Made by a program: the position numbers and the translations under genes
Shown: positions 53,250 through 61,252 of the stretch, piece after piece
Layout of the letters: every line of letters begins with the position of its first letter
Numbering within the stretch: the first letter of the stretch is position 1
The notes under the pieces: model-generated
Told to the model about the DNA's origin: nothing
What the model saw: the letters and a program-made list of their open reading frames with translations, nothing else
The model's database searches: none
NCBI GenBank assembly: GCA_035693025.1
Contig: DASSHI010000026.1
Span: forward strand, 37,271-101,270
Length of the DNA: 64,000 nucleotides
Source: VRUE01 sp035693025
Lineage (GTDB): Bacteria > Actinomycetota > Thermoleophilia > Solirubrobacterales > 70-9
Direction of reading: 5' to 3'

Positions 53250-53509
53250 CTAGGGAAAGGGCGCAATCGAGAGCAATGGCTGCCCGCTCCGCGCCCGCAA
53301 CCAGTTGGCTGCGAGCTCATCGCGGTGCACATGCGCCCACTCCCGCACCATCGCAAGGGCCTTTGGGGGCAGAGCGCCCTGCAGGATGTCGAGGTCGTCT
53401 ATTGCATCGAGGCGTCATACTCGGCACATCGAGCATGGAAATGCGCTCGTCCATGCTCCTTGTAGTACATGGCGATGATGATGCCGTGGAAGCTGCAGAT
53501 TCTGGGCAC
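53250..53509 (-). pseudogene. DUF4160 gene with a one-base frameshift
   Basis: From GTG 53509 the minus strand codes PRICSFHGIIIAMYYKEHGR then AHFHARCAEYDAS, the N-terminal half of DUF4160, and hits a TAG soon after. In another frame the second half follows directly: AIDDLDILQGALPPKALAMV, REWAHVHRDELAANWLRARS and GQPLLSIAPFP, ending at TAG 53252-53250, one base before the DUF2442 ATG. One inserted base near 53400 (ATGCAATAG) would restore a single 86-residue frame. It is either a real pseudogene or a sequence error. DUF4160 and DUF2442 genes normally pair. Confidence 0.85.
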
Positions 53510-53591
53510 ATCTCGAACCTGCAGGTTCCCGACGCGCGCGTGCCGCGCACTTCGTGCCGCCCCTGTGACGACGAGGCAATGAGAACGTCGA

Positions 53592-53949
53592 TGGAGGCGG
53601 CCGGAATTGAACCGGCGTCTCTGGCCGTAGCGCGAAGGCTTCTACAGGTTTAGCCGGCGCTTGATTCTCGGCTCCCGGGGTCCGCGCCGGCGGGCACTGC
53701 GGGAGACAAAGCCCTCTTCTATTTCCCCTGGCGGACGGGGCGATCCGCCCGGGTAAGCCCGCTGTTGAAGCCGGGACCCCCCTCCGCGGGCGGGAGAGGG
53801 CCGACTCTCACTCACCTAGATCTAACTAGGCAGCGAGGGCGAACTCATGGTCCGCACGTATTGGTTGGTGCCGGTGTTTTACGAGGCCTCCGGCAACCTC
53901 GACCTGCGACCGTTCGCACGGACCGACCAGATCGAAGCCTGTCGCCCCC
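53592..53949 (-). ncRNA. ssrA: Transfer-messenger RNA (tmRNA)
   Basis: About 358 nt on the minus strand. The 5' end GGGGGCGACAGGCTTCGA and the 3' end CGGTTCAATTCCGGCC-GCCTCCA form the tRNA-like domain; GGGGGCG pairs with CGCCTCC (one G-U). The T loop is TTCAATT and CCA is encoded. The tag frame ends at TAG (53828-53826) and its last codons read ADHEFALAA, matching the -ALAA degradation tag; the frame upstream reads KHRHQPIR. I did not fix the resume codon. Pro/Gly-rich pseudoknot-like stems follow the tag. smpB lies 3.1 kb downstream. It rescues stalled ribosomes. Confidence 0.93.
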
Positions 53950-53995
53950 GTGCTATGTGGCTTCCGATTGTACGGTGCCGGGTAGGAATCGCGAA

Positions 53996-55372
53996 ATGGC
54001 GGAGCGAGAATTCGATGCGGTAGTGATCGGCGCCGGCGCCCCCGGCGAGGTCTGCGCGGGCCGGCTTGCCGATGGCGGGCTCGCGGTCGCGATCGTCGAG
54101 AGCCACCTGGTCGGCGGCGAGTGCTCCTACTACGCCTGCATGCCGTCGAAGGCGCTGCTGCGCCCCGGCGAGCTGCTGGCCGAGGCGCACCGGGTCCCCG
54201 GCGTCGGCGGCGGGGTGCACGACAAGCTCGATCCACAGGCGGTCCTCGACCGCCGCGACGAGGTGATCCACGACCGCGACGACTCCGGGCAGCTCCCCTG
54301 GCTGGAAGAACGCGGCATCGAGCTCGTCCGCGGCGAGGGCAGGTTCGACGGCGAGCGTCGGATCGTCGTCGGCGAGGACACGCTCGTCGCCTCCAGGGCG
54401 ATCGTCGTCGCCACCGGCAGCAGCGCCGCGATGCCGCCGATCGAAGGGCTCGACTCGGTGCGGGCCTGGAACAACCGCGACGCGACGACCGCGAAGCGCG
54501 TGCCGGCGAGCATGATCGTGCTCGGCGGCGGCCCGGTCGGCTCCGAGCTCGCCCAGGCCTGGTCCACGCTCGGCACGACGGTGACCCTGGTCGAGGGCGA
54601 GGAGCGCCTGCTGCCCCGCGAGGAGCCCTTCGCGGGCGAGCAGGTCGCTGCTTCCCTGCGCGACCCCTACGGGGTCGACGTGCGCACCGGTGCGCTCGCC
54701 CGACGCGTCTCCCCGACGGGCGCCGGGGTAGCAGTCGAGCTGGACGACGGCAGCAGGGTCGAGACGGAGGAGCTGCTGGTCGCGATCGGCCGCGTCCCCC
54801 GCACGAAGGGAATCGGCCTAGAGACCGCCGCGGTCGAGCCCGGCGAGCACGGCTTTCTCGAGACCGACGACCGGCTCCGCGTCGGCGGGCGCGAGTGGCT
54901 CTACGCGGTCGGCGACGTGAACGGCCGTGCCCTCTTCACCCACATGGGCAAGTACCAGGCCTGGGTCGCCGCCGAGAACATGCTCGGCCGCCCGGTCGAG
55001 TCGGTCGCCGAAGGCCTCGGCTCGCCCCGCGTCACCTTCACCGACCCCCAGGTGGCCGCCGTCGGCAGGACCCTCGCCCAGGCCGAAGAAGCCGGCATCG
55101 ACGCGAGGGCGGTCGACGTCCCCACCGACGGCACCGCAGGCGCAAGCTTCTACGGCAAGGACACCGGCGGCACCTCCCGCCTGGTGATCGACGAGGGCAA
55201 GAAAACCATCGTCGGAGCCACCTTTACGGGATTCGAGACCGCCGACTTCCTCCACGCGGCAACGATCGCAATCGTGGGAGAAGTCCCGCTAACCCAACTG
55301 CGCCACGCGGTCGCGGCCTATCCCACCCGGTCCGAGATCTGGCTCAAGCTCCTAGAAGCCGCGGGTCTGTAA
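53996..55372 (+). CDS. Flavoprotein disulfide reductase-like enzyme (LPD/MerA family)
   Basis: A 458-aa class I pyridine nucleotide-disulfide oxidoreductase. FAD loop VVIGAGAPGEVCAGRLADGG at the start, redox-active pair GGECSYYACMPSKALLRPGE near residue 42, NAD(P) loop VLGGGPVGSELAQAW near 180, second FAD segment WLYAVGDVNGRALFTHMGKY near 305. The dimer-interface active site usually reads HPTxSE with a catalytic His; here it is AAYPTRSEIW, so His is replaced by Tyr. This departs from true lipoamide dehydrogenase and makes the substrate uncertain. ATG 53996 is only 46 bases from the 5' end of divergent ssrA. Confidence 0.87.
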   Translation: MAEREFDAVVIGAGAPGEVCAGRLADGGLAVAIVESHLVGGECSYYACMPSKALLRPGELLAEAHRVPGVGGGVHDKLDPQAVLDRRDEVIHDRDDSGQLPWLEERGIELVRGEGRFDGERRIVVGEDTLVASRAIVVATGSSAAMPPIEGLDSVRAWNNRDATTAKRVPASMIVLGGGPVGSELAQAWSTLGTTVTLVEGEERLLPREEPFAGEQVAASLRDPYGVDVRTGALARRVSPTGAGVAVELDDGSRVETEELLVAIGRVPRTKGIGLETAAVEPGEHGFLETDDRLRVGGREWLYAVGDVNGRALFTHMGKYQAWVAAENMLGRPVESVAEGLGSPRVTFTDPQVAAVGRTLAQAEEAGIDARAVDVPTDGTAGASFYGKDTGGTSRLVIDEGKKTIVGATFTGFETADFLHAATIAIVGEVPLTQLRHAVAAYPTRSEIWLKLLEAAGL

Positions 55373-55486
55373 GGGTCCATCGCGGTAGGGCCGAAACGTC
55401 TTGTACTTTTTTGTCGACTGACTTGGGCGCCAGCCCTAACCGACTCTTCAAAAAAGTTAAGTGAAGGCCCTACCGCGATGGACCCT
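55372..55486. terminator. 115-bp long inverted repeat between convergent genes
   Basis: Perfect 21-bp terminal arms: AGGGTCCATCGCGGTAGGGC plus C (55372-55392) and its complement at 55466-55486. Inside, ACTTTTTTG and CAAAAAAGT also pair, as do GTCG and CGAC, giving one long hairpin with A/T-rich flanks. It begins on the stop codon of the flavoprotein gene and ends on the stop codon of the convergent gene. The T-runs on both strands suit a bidirectional terminator; the terminal repeats would also fit a small insertion element. No second copy was seen in the window. Confidence 0.7.
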
Positions 55487-57051
55487 CAAACCCGCGAGCG
55501 CCGCTTCAAGTCTTCGGCGAACTCCCTGGGCAACCCGGGAATTTCGTCCAGCTCGTCGATCGACTGAAACCGGCCGACGCGCTCGCGATGGGCGAGCAGG
55601 CGGGTCGCCTGGGTGACCGAGAGGCCGTGGCCGCGCAACTGCTCGAAGGTGACGTTGTTCAATTCGATCGTCTCCCCCGTCTGCGCGACGGGCGGCGGCG
55701 TCGGCTGCGGCTCTGGAGCGGGCGGGACGGGACCGGGAGTGGGCGGCGGGCCGGGCTCCGGGACCGGCTGCGGCGGGACAGGGGGCGGGCCGGGCTGGGG
55801 CTCGGGAGCCGGAGGCGGTGGCTCGGGCGTGGGTGGCGACGGCTCGGGAACAGGTGGCGGCGGAGCCGGCGTGGGTGGCTGCGGTTGCGGCGCTCCCTGA
55901 ACCGAGCCGAGCACGGCCTGCTCAGCCTCCATCGCCCGGCGCTCGGCTTCGCGGGCTCGCTCTTCTGCCTGGGCGACGCTCGCCTCGATCTCGCGCAGGC
56001 GCTCTTGGCGCTCCGTCTCCTGTGCTTTCAACTGCGCGAGGCGCTCAGCTTCGGCGGCCCGCTGTTCGGCGGCCTTGGTCCGCTCCTCGATCTGGCGCAG
56101 GCGCTCCTGGGCCTGGGCCAGCGAACGCTCGTGTGCTTCGCGCTCCTGCTGCAGGCGGTGCTCTGCAGTCTGCATATCTGCGGGCGGGACCATGGTCGGC
56201 GGCTCCGGGGGCGGGAGCGGGGGCGGAACGGCAGCCATGCTCTGCGTCGTCTGCCCCGACTGCGCCCGGTCCCGTCGCACCTCGGCCTCGCGCTGCAACC
56301 GCTCGGCCTCTTCGATCCGACGGCCTGCCTCGGCGCGAATCCGCTCCTCCTCCTGTTGGATTTCGGCGACCTTGCCCTGCACGCGCTGTTCGGCCGCGGC
56401 GGGGTCGTATCCCCCAGGTGGCGGGGGGCCGGACGGAGATGAGGGGACGGGCCCAGGTATGGCAAGTGGCGATCCCGAACCGGCCGGTGGCGGGGGCGGC
56501 ACCGGCGGTGGCGCCGGGACGAACTGCGCCGGAGGCTGAGGCGGCGCCGGCTGGCCTGCCTGCGGCGCAGCGGCGCTCTCCTGCTCGAACAGCGCTCGCT
56601 CCTGGGCCGCACGCGCCGCCGCCAGCTCGCGCTCGGCCTTGGCGGCTTCCTTCTTCGCCCGCCGGCCGCTGCGCCCGCCGGCCGGCCGGCCGCGCTTCTC
56701 GGATCGTTTGCGTGCCCGCTCTTCGCGACGCTGCTTCGCCTCTTCGCCGCGGCGCTTGCGGTGTTCGCTGCGGGCCGCGCGCTGCTGCTCGCGCGCCAGC
56801 TTTCGCTTTTCCTTGCCGCTGACGGCCTGCGCGGGCGGCGGCGCTCCAGGGGTAGGCGGCGCTCCCGTCGCTGCGGGCGGGGTCGTCGCTGCGGGCGGGG
56901 CCGGCGTTCCCTTGGCAGCGGGCTTCTTCCCGCCTTTTTCTTTGCTGCGCCGCTGCACGATGCTGATCACCAGCAGAAGAAGGAGGATCGCCACCACCAG
57001 ACCGGCGACGAAATACTCGACGTGATCGCTGACGAAGTTGGCCATGACCAT
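55486..57051 (-). CDS. Membrane-anchored coiled-coil protein with C-terminal helix-hairpin-helix
   Basis: A 521-aa protein. Residues 12-35 form a membrane helix (YFVAGLVVAILLLLLVISIV); then a basic Lys/Arg/Ala region (residues 75-150), a Pro-rich stretch, a long coiled coil rich in Glu, Arg and Ala (about 225-385, for example QQEEERIRAEAGRRIEEAER), a second Pro-rich stretch (about 390-455) and a C-terminal helix-hairpin-helix domain (LNNVTFEQLRGHGLSVTQAT, then IDELDEIPGLPREFAEDL) like that of ComEA. A membrane-linked DNA-binding or bridging role is possible. It lies 13 bases after smpB on the same strand. Confidence 0.78.
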   Translation of the reverse strand: MVMANFVSDHVEYFVAGLVVAILLLLLVISIVQRRSKEKGGKKPAAKGTPAPPAATTPPAATGAPPTPGAPPPAQAVSGKEKRKLAREQQRAARSEHRKRRGEEAKQRREERARKRSEKRGRPAGGRSGRRAKKEAAKAERELAAARAAQERALFEQESAAAPQAGQPAPPQPPAQFVPAPPPVPPPPPAGSGSPLAIPGPVPSSPSGPPPPGGYDPAAAEQRVQGKVAEIQQEEERIRAEAGRRIEEAERLQREAEVRRDRAQSGQTTQSMAAVPPPLPPPEPPTMVPPADMQTAEHRLQQEREAHERSLAQAQERLRQIEERTKAAEQRAAEAERLAQLKAQETERQERLREIEASVAQAEERAREAERRAMEAEQAVLGSVQGAPQPQPPTPAPPPPVPEPSPPTPEPPPPAPEPQPGPPPVPPQPVPEPGPPPTPGPVPPAPEPQPTPPPVAQTGETIELNNVTFEQLRGHGLSVTQATRLLAHRERVGRFQSIDELDEIPGLPREFAEDLKRRSRV

Positions 57052-57064
57052 GTGAGGTTCGACG

Positions 57065-57550
57065 CTACCTCATCCGGCCCTTGAATTCGCGCTCGACCTC
57101 GCGCCGCACGTCACGGTCCGCGATCTCACGACGCCTGTCCCGCCCCTCCTTGCCCCGGGCCAGCGCCAGCTCGACCTTCGCCCGCGAGCCCTTGAAGTAG
57201 ATGCGGGTCGGGATCAGGGTCAGGCCGCGTTCCGCCGTCTTGCCGACCAGGCGCTCGATCTCGGCCCGGTGCAGGAGCAGCTTGCGCGGACGCTCCGGCT
57301 CGTGGTTCTCGCGGCTGGCGGGCTCGTAGGGCGGGATGTGCAGGTTGCGAAGCCAAACCTCGCCGTCGTCGACCACCGCGTATGCGTCGGTCATCTGGGC
57401 CTTGCCGTTGCGCAGCGACTTGACCTCCGAGCCACGCAGGACCATCCCGGCCTCGATCCTCTCGATCCACTCGAATTTGTGCTTGGCACGGCGATTGGTG
57501 GCGACATCCCCCGAAGCCGGCTCTCGTTTCTTCTTGCCCTTCTTAGCCAT
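57065..57550 (-). CDS. smpB: SsrA-binding protein SmpB
   Basis: A 161-aa OB-fold protein that brings tmRNA to stalled ribosomes. Seen: NRRAKHKFEWIERIEAGMVL, GSEVKSLRNGKAQMTDAYA, EVWLRNLHIPPYEPASREN and PTRIYFKGSRAKVELALARG, with the basic C-terminal tail KEGRDRRREIADRDVRREVE that enters the decoding centre. It overlaps rnr by eight bases, and ssrA lies downstream. Confidence 0.96.
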   Translation of the reverse strand: MAKKGKKKREPASGDVATNRRAKHKFEWIERIEAGMVLRGSEVKSLRNGKAQMTDAYAVVDDGEVWLRNLHIPPYEPASRENHEPERPRKLLLHRAEIERLVGKTAERGLTLIPTRIYFKGSRAKVELALARGKEGRDRRREIADRDVRREVEREFKGRMR

Positions 57551-59147
57551 TCACAGGCTCCAGCTCGGCGCGGCCGCGGGCCGCTTCGACGCCAGCCACC
57601 TGGACGGATATGGGATCGCCGAGCCGAAGCTCGCGCTTCGAATCCTGGCCGGCCAGCGCCGTCTCGCTCTCGTTCAGCTCGAAGCGCTCGGAGCCGCCGA
57701 GGCGGCGCGCGGGCAGGAAGCCCTCGTAGACGTCGCCGAGCTCGCCGCCGAAGCCGACGAACGCGCCCGCCCGGATCAGGCCCGCGACCTCGCCTTCGAA
57801 CTCGACCTCCTTCCCGCGCTCACGCAGCTCGCGCTCGAGCAGGTAGGCGGCGCAGATGTCGTCGGCGCGGCGCTCGATCCGCATCGACTCGCGCTCACGC
57901 TCGCTGCAGCGCCAGGCCGCCTCGCGCGCTTCGGAGGCGCTGGGCGCCAGCTCCCCCTCACCCAGAGTCGCCAGCAGGGCGCGGTGGACGACGAGGTCGG
58001 GATAGCGGCGGATCGGCGAGGTGAAGTGGCAGTAGGCGGCGCTGCCGAGACCGGCATGGCCGCTGTTGCTCTCGCTGTATTGGGCCTGTTTGAGAGAACG
58101 CAGCACGAGCGTTGTATACGCGCTGCGACCGTGCCCGCGCCGGCTCGCCTCACGGGCGACCAGGCGACTCGCCTCGACCGCGAGCTCCGCCGCCTCGCTC
58201 GGCGCCGGCGTGCCGCGCAGCGCCGGGGTCGGGATCTCGAGAGCGTGCAGCTGCTCGATCAGCCGCTCGATCCGCGGCGGGTCGGGGCGCGCGTGAACGC
58301 GGTATATCGCCGGCACCCGCTTGCGCTCCAGCAGCTGCGCCACCTGCTCGTTGGCGAGGATCATCAGTCGCTCGATCAGGCGGTGCGCCTCGGTCTGGGC
58401 GACGCCGTGCGCGGCGAGGACGTTCCCCTTCGAGTCGAAGCGAAACTCGGGCTCGAACGACTCGACCTCGAGACCGGCGCCGCCGCGACCCTCGCCCAGC
58501 GCCGCCGCGGCCTCGCGGGCCACGGCCAGCGGCTCCGCCACGGCCTGCGGCGCTTCGGCGCTGCCGGCGAAGATCACGTCGAGCTGGTCGTAGTCGAGAC
58601 GAGCGTCCGAGCGGATGCGGCTGCGGTAGAACGCGGCGCCGCGCGGCTTCCCATCCGCCCCAAGCTCGATCTCGGCGGTCACAGCGAGTCGCTCCACCTC
58701 GGGCGCCAGGCTGCAGGCCCCTTCGCTGAGGGCGTGCGGCAGCATCGGCTCGACCGTCCCGGGCGCATAGGTGCTGTTGCCGCGACGCAGCGCCTCACGG
58801 TCCAGCGGCGACCCCGGCGCGACGTGGGCGGCGACGTCGGCGATGTGGATCCAGAGCCGGATCGACTCCCCGTCGCGCCGCGCCGAGACCGCGTCGTCGA
58901 AGTCGCGGGCGGTCGCCGGGTCGACGGTGAAGGTCGGCAACTCGGTCAGGTCGCGGCGCGGCGCTGCGGCTGACTCCGCCACCCCGGCAGCCTGCCCCGC
59001 TTCGACCTCCAGCGCGGCGGGGAAGCCGCGCCCGCCCGACTCCTCGCGCAGCAGCGCCTCGACCGCCTCGCGCGCCGTCTTCGGCGGCTCGCGACGGCCG
59101 CGCCCCCGCTGCCGCTCGCGGTAGTAGCGCCAGTCGGGCTTAGCCAC
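57543..59147 (-). CDS. rnr: RNase II/R-family exoribonuclease, short form
   Basis: A 534-aa 3'-5' exoribonuclease. The RNB active site is TVDPATARDFDDAVSARR near residue 75 with the four Asp ligands. Further family motifs: YAPGTVEPMLPHALSEGACS, EAHRLIERLMILANEQVA and FTSPIRRYPDLVVHRAL. A C-terminal S1-like segment is present (EVEFEGEVAGLIRAGAFVGF). Classical RNase R is 700-800 aa with cold-shock domains before RNB; here only about 70 residues precede it, and upstream is the S41 gene with an eight-base overlap, so the short form is real. Its place next to smpB fits degradation of tagged mRNA. Confidence 0.9.
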   Translation of the reverse strand: MAKPDWRYYRERQRGRGRREPPKTAREAVEALLREESGGRGFPAALEVEAGQAAGVAESAAAPRRDLTELPTFTVDPATARDFDDAVSARRDGESIRLWIHIADVAAHVAPGSPLDREALRRGNSTYAPGTVEPMLPHALSEGACSLAPEVERLAVTAEIELGADGKPRGAAFYRSRIRSDARLDYDQLDVIFAGSAEAPQAVAEPLAVAREAAAALGEGRGGAGLEVESFEPEFRFDSKGNVLAAHGVAQTEAHRLIERLMILANEQVAQLLERKRVPAIYRVHARPDPPRIERLIEQLHALEIPTPALRGTPAPSEAAELAVEASRLVAREASRRGHGRSAYTTLVLRSLKQAQYSESNSGHAGLGSAAYCHFTSPIRRYPDLVVHRALLATLGEGELAPSASEAREAAWRCSERERESMRIERRADDICAAYLLERELRERGKEVEFEGEVAGLIRAGAFVGFGGELGDVYEGFLPARRLGGSERFELNESETALAGQDSKRELRLGDPISVQVAGVEAARGRAELEPVNG

Positions 59148-60321
59148 GGACCGCCAGCACCGCCAAAGCCTTTTCGAGGCCCTCGTCGCGGGGGGTCCCC
59201 GGCAGGTCGGGCGCCCTCACGTCGGGGTGGATCCCCTTGCCGGCGAGGTTTTCGCCATTCGGAGTGAAGTACTCGCCCACGGTCAGCTTCAGCGCGCCGC
59301 CGTTGGAGAGCCCGATCTCCTGCTGGAAGACGCCCTTGCCGTAGGAGCGGGTGCCGACCGTCTTCGCGCCGGCGTCGTCGACGAGCGCAGCGGTGAGGAT
59401 CTCCGCCGCGGAGGCGGTGTTGCGATCGATCAGGACGACGATCGGCAGGGCCGGCAGATTGCCGCCCTTGGTCTTGTAGACGGCGTGGCCCTGCGTGCGC
59501 GAGTCGGTGGTGACGACGATTTCGTCCTTGGGCAGGAAGATGCTCGCGCTCAGCACGGCCTCGTCGAGCAGGCCACCGCCGTTGCCCCGCAGGTCGAGCA
59601 CCAATCCCCTCGCCCCCCGGGCCTGCAGCTTGCGCACAGCGCGTCGCAGGGCCACGTCGGCACCGTCGCTGAAGGTGGCCAGGCGCGCGTAGCCGAACTT
59701 CTCGCCGTTCCCGCTCAACATCCTGCTGCTGACGACCGGCAGGGCGATCTGCGCGCGCGTGAGGCGCACCTGCCTGGCCTTGCCACCGCTGGGACCGCGC
59801 ACCCCCAGCGTCACCTCGGTGCCTTCCGGGCCCTTGATCCGTTCGGTTGCCGCGGTCGAGCCGAGGCCCGCGATCGATTTTCCGTCCACCGAGACGATCG
59901 TCGCCCCGACCTCGAGCCCGCCTTCTTCGGCCGGCGACCCCTTGAAGACCTTGACGATGTGCAGGCCGCCCTTCGCTTCGGTGACGCTCAGCCCGACGCC
60001 GGAGAAGCGCCCTTCGATTTCCTCGTCGAAGCGGGCCAGCAGCTTTGGCGAGAAGTAGTCGGAGAAGCGGTCGTGGTAGCGCAGGCGCAGGCCCCGGACC
60101 ATGCCGTTCAGCGAGGAGTCGATCAGGTTGCCCTGCGAGACCTCGCGGAAGTAGTTGTCTTCGATCAGCTCGCTCGCTTCGGCGCTCAGCCCCGCCGATT
60201 CGTCGACGAAGACGTCGCGCAGGAACGACGGCATCTTCGCCGGGTGGCCGCCGATCCAGAGTCCGGCGGCGAGCATGACCAGCAGCGCGGCCGTGAGGCC
60301 CAGCGTGCGCGCGGCCCTCAC
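59140..60321 (-). CDS. S41 C-terminal processing peptidase
   Basis: A 393-aa exported protease. N-terminal anchor LGLTAALLVMLAAGLWIGG; N-terminal helical part (VSQGNLIDSSLNGMVRGLR); PDZ domain (FSGVGLSVTEAKGGLHIVKV, SPAEEGGLEVGATIVSVDGK) near residues 95-170; catalytic core with Ser in NTASAAEILTAALVD near residue 295 and Lys in TVGTRSYGKGVFQ near 320, plus LRGNGGGLLDEAV. It resembles CtpA/CtpB-type proteases that trim envelope proteins. The gene overlaps rnr by eight bases and follows ftsX with a 13-base gap. Confidence 0.94.
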   Translation of the reverse strand: MRAARTLGLTAALLVMLAAGLWIGGHPAKMPSFLRDVFVDESAGLSAEASELIEDNYFREVSQGNLIDSSLNGMVRGLRLRYHDRFSDYFSPKLLARFDEEIEGRFSGVGLSVTEAKGGLHIVKVFKGSPAEEGGLEVGATIVSVDGKSIAGLGSTAATERIKGPEGTEVTLGVRGPSGGKARQVRLTRAQIALPVVSSRMLSGNGEKFGYARLATFSDGADVALRRAVRKLQARGARGLVLDLRGNGGGLLDEAVLSASIFLPKDEIVVTTDSRTQGHAVYKTKGGNLPALPIVVLIDRNTASAAEILTAALVDDAGAKTVGTRSYGKGVFQQEIGLSNGGALKLTVGEYFTPNGENLAGKGIHPDVRAPDLPGTPRDEGLEKALAVLAVRG

Positions 60322-60334
60322 GCCGGATCCGGCC

Positions 60335-61252
60335 CTAAACCTTGAGGAAGCGGCGCAGGGTGACGCCGGAGCCGACCGCCGATACCAGCACCGCGGCGCC
60401 GAAGAGGATCGCTACCAGGGCGGGGAAAGAGAGCGTGGTGCTGTTCTGGGCGGCGAGGAAGCCGATGCTGTTGCTCAGCGGGTCGACGATCGTCAGCTTG
60501 CCCAGCCACAGGATAAGTATGGCCACGAGGCCACCGAAGAAGCCGACCACGACCCCCTCGATCATGAACGGCCAGCGAATGAACCAACGGGTGGCGCCGA
60601 CCAGGCGCATCACCTCGACCTCGCGGCGGCGGGTGTAGATCGAGAGGCGGATCGTGTTGCCGACCAGCATCAGCGAGGCGAGGATCAGAAGGGCGGTGAT
60701 GATGGTCAGGACTATCTTCAGCGCACTCGTCACCTGCTCGATCTTCTTCGAGTCTTCCTGGCGGCTGAACTGATCCTGGATGATCGGCGAGATCGGCCGC
60801 GGCTTGCCGTCGGGCCCCGGTGGCGTGATCGCCGCTTCGACCGAGTCGAGGTTGCCGGCGTCGTCGGCCTTGACGGAGAAGTTGGCGGGCAGTGGATTCG
60901 AGTGCAGCTGGGTGAGCAGTTCGCTGCTCTTGTTCTTGCCCAGGTCCTGCTTGAGTTCGTTCAGCGCCTCGGCCTTGGTAATCAGCCTGACTGAGGAGAC
61001 ATGCGGAATCGCGCGCAGCTGACCTTCGAGCTTGGCGATTTCGGGCTTGGTCGCGTCGTCGAAGATCGCCACCCGGGTTTCGAGGCTGTCGCGGACCTGG
61101 TTGCTCTTGGCCTGGGTCGTCTGGAAGATCGGGATGAGGACGCCGAGCAGGATCACCGTCACGACCGTGGTGACGACCGCGGCCATGCTCGGGGCGCCGT
61201 TGCGCCGCAGCGCCCGGAATGCCTCCTGGGTGAAGAACAAGAGCCGGGACAT
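60335..61252 (-). CDS. ftsX: Cell division protein FtsX
   Basis: A 305-aa FtsX-like permease with four transmembrane helices. The first helix is MAAVVTTVVTVILLGVLIPI; residues about 45-165 form the extracellular loop domain (ATKPEIAKLEGQLRAIPHVS, VRLITKAEALNELKQDLG); the C-terminal helices are IVLTIITALLILASLMLVGN, the segment MRLVGATRWFIRWPFMIEG and the last GVTLRRFLKV. With FtsE it activates peptidoglycan hydrolases at division. ftsE ends one base before its ATG (TAG ATG). Confidence 0.95.
   Translation of the reverse strand: MSRLLFFTQEAFRALRRNGAPSMAAVVTTVVTVILLGVLIPIFQTTQAKSNQVRDSLETRVAIFDDATKPEIAKLEGQLRAIPHVSSVRLITKAEALNELKQDLGKNKSSELLTQLHSNPLPANFSVKADDAGNLDSVEAAITPPGPDGKPRPISPIIQDQFSRQEDSKKIEQVTSALKIVLTIITALLILASLMLVGNTIRLSIYTRRREVEVMRLVGATRWFIRWPFMIEGVVVGFFGGLVAILILWLGKLTIVDPLSNSIGFLAAQNSTTLSFPALVAILFGAAVLVSAVGSGVTLRRFLKV

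Noticed and set aside
54121..55464. A 447-codon plus-strand open frame
   Set aside because: Out-of-frame shadow of the flavoprotein gene; almost only Arg, Gly, Pro and Ala.
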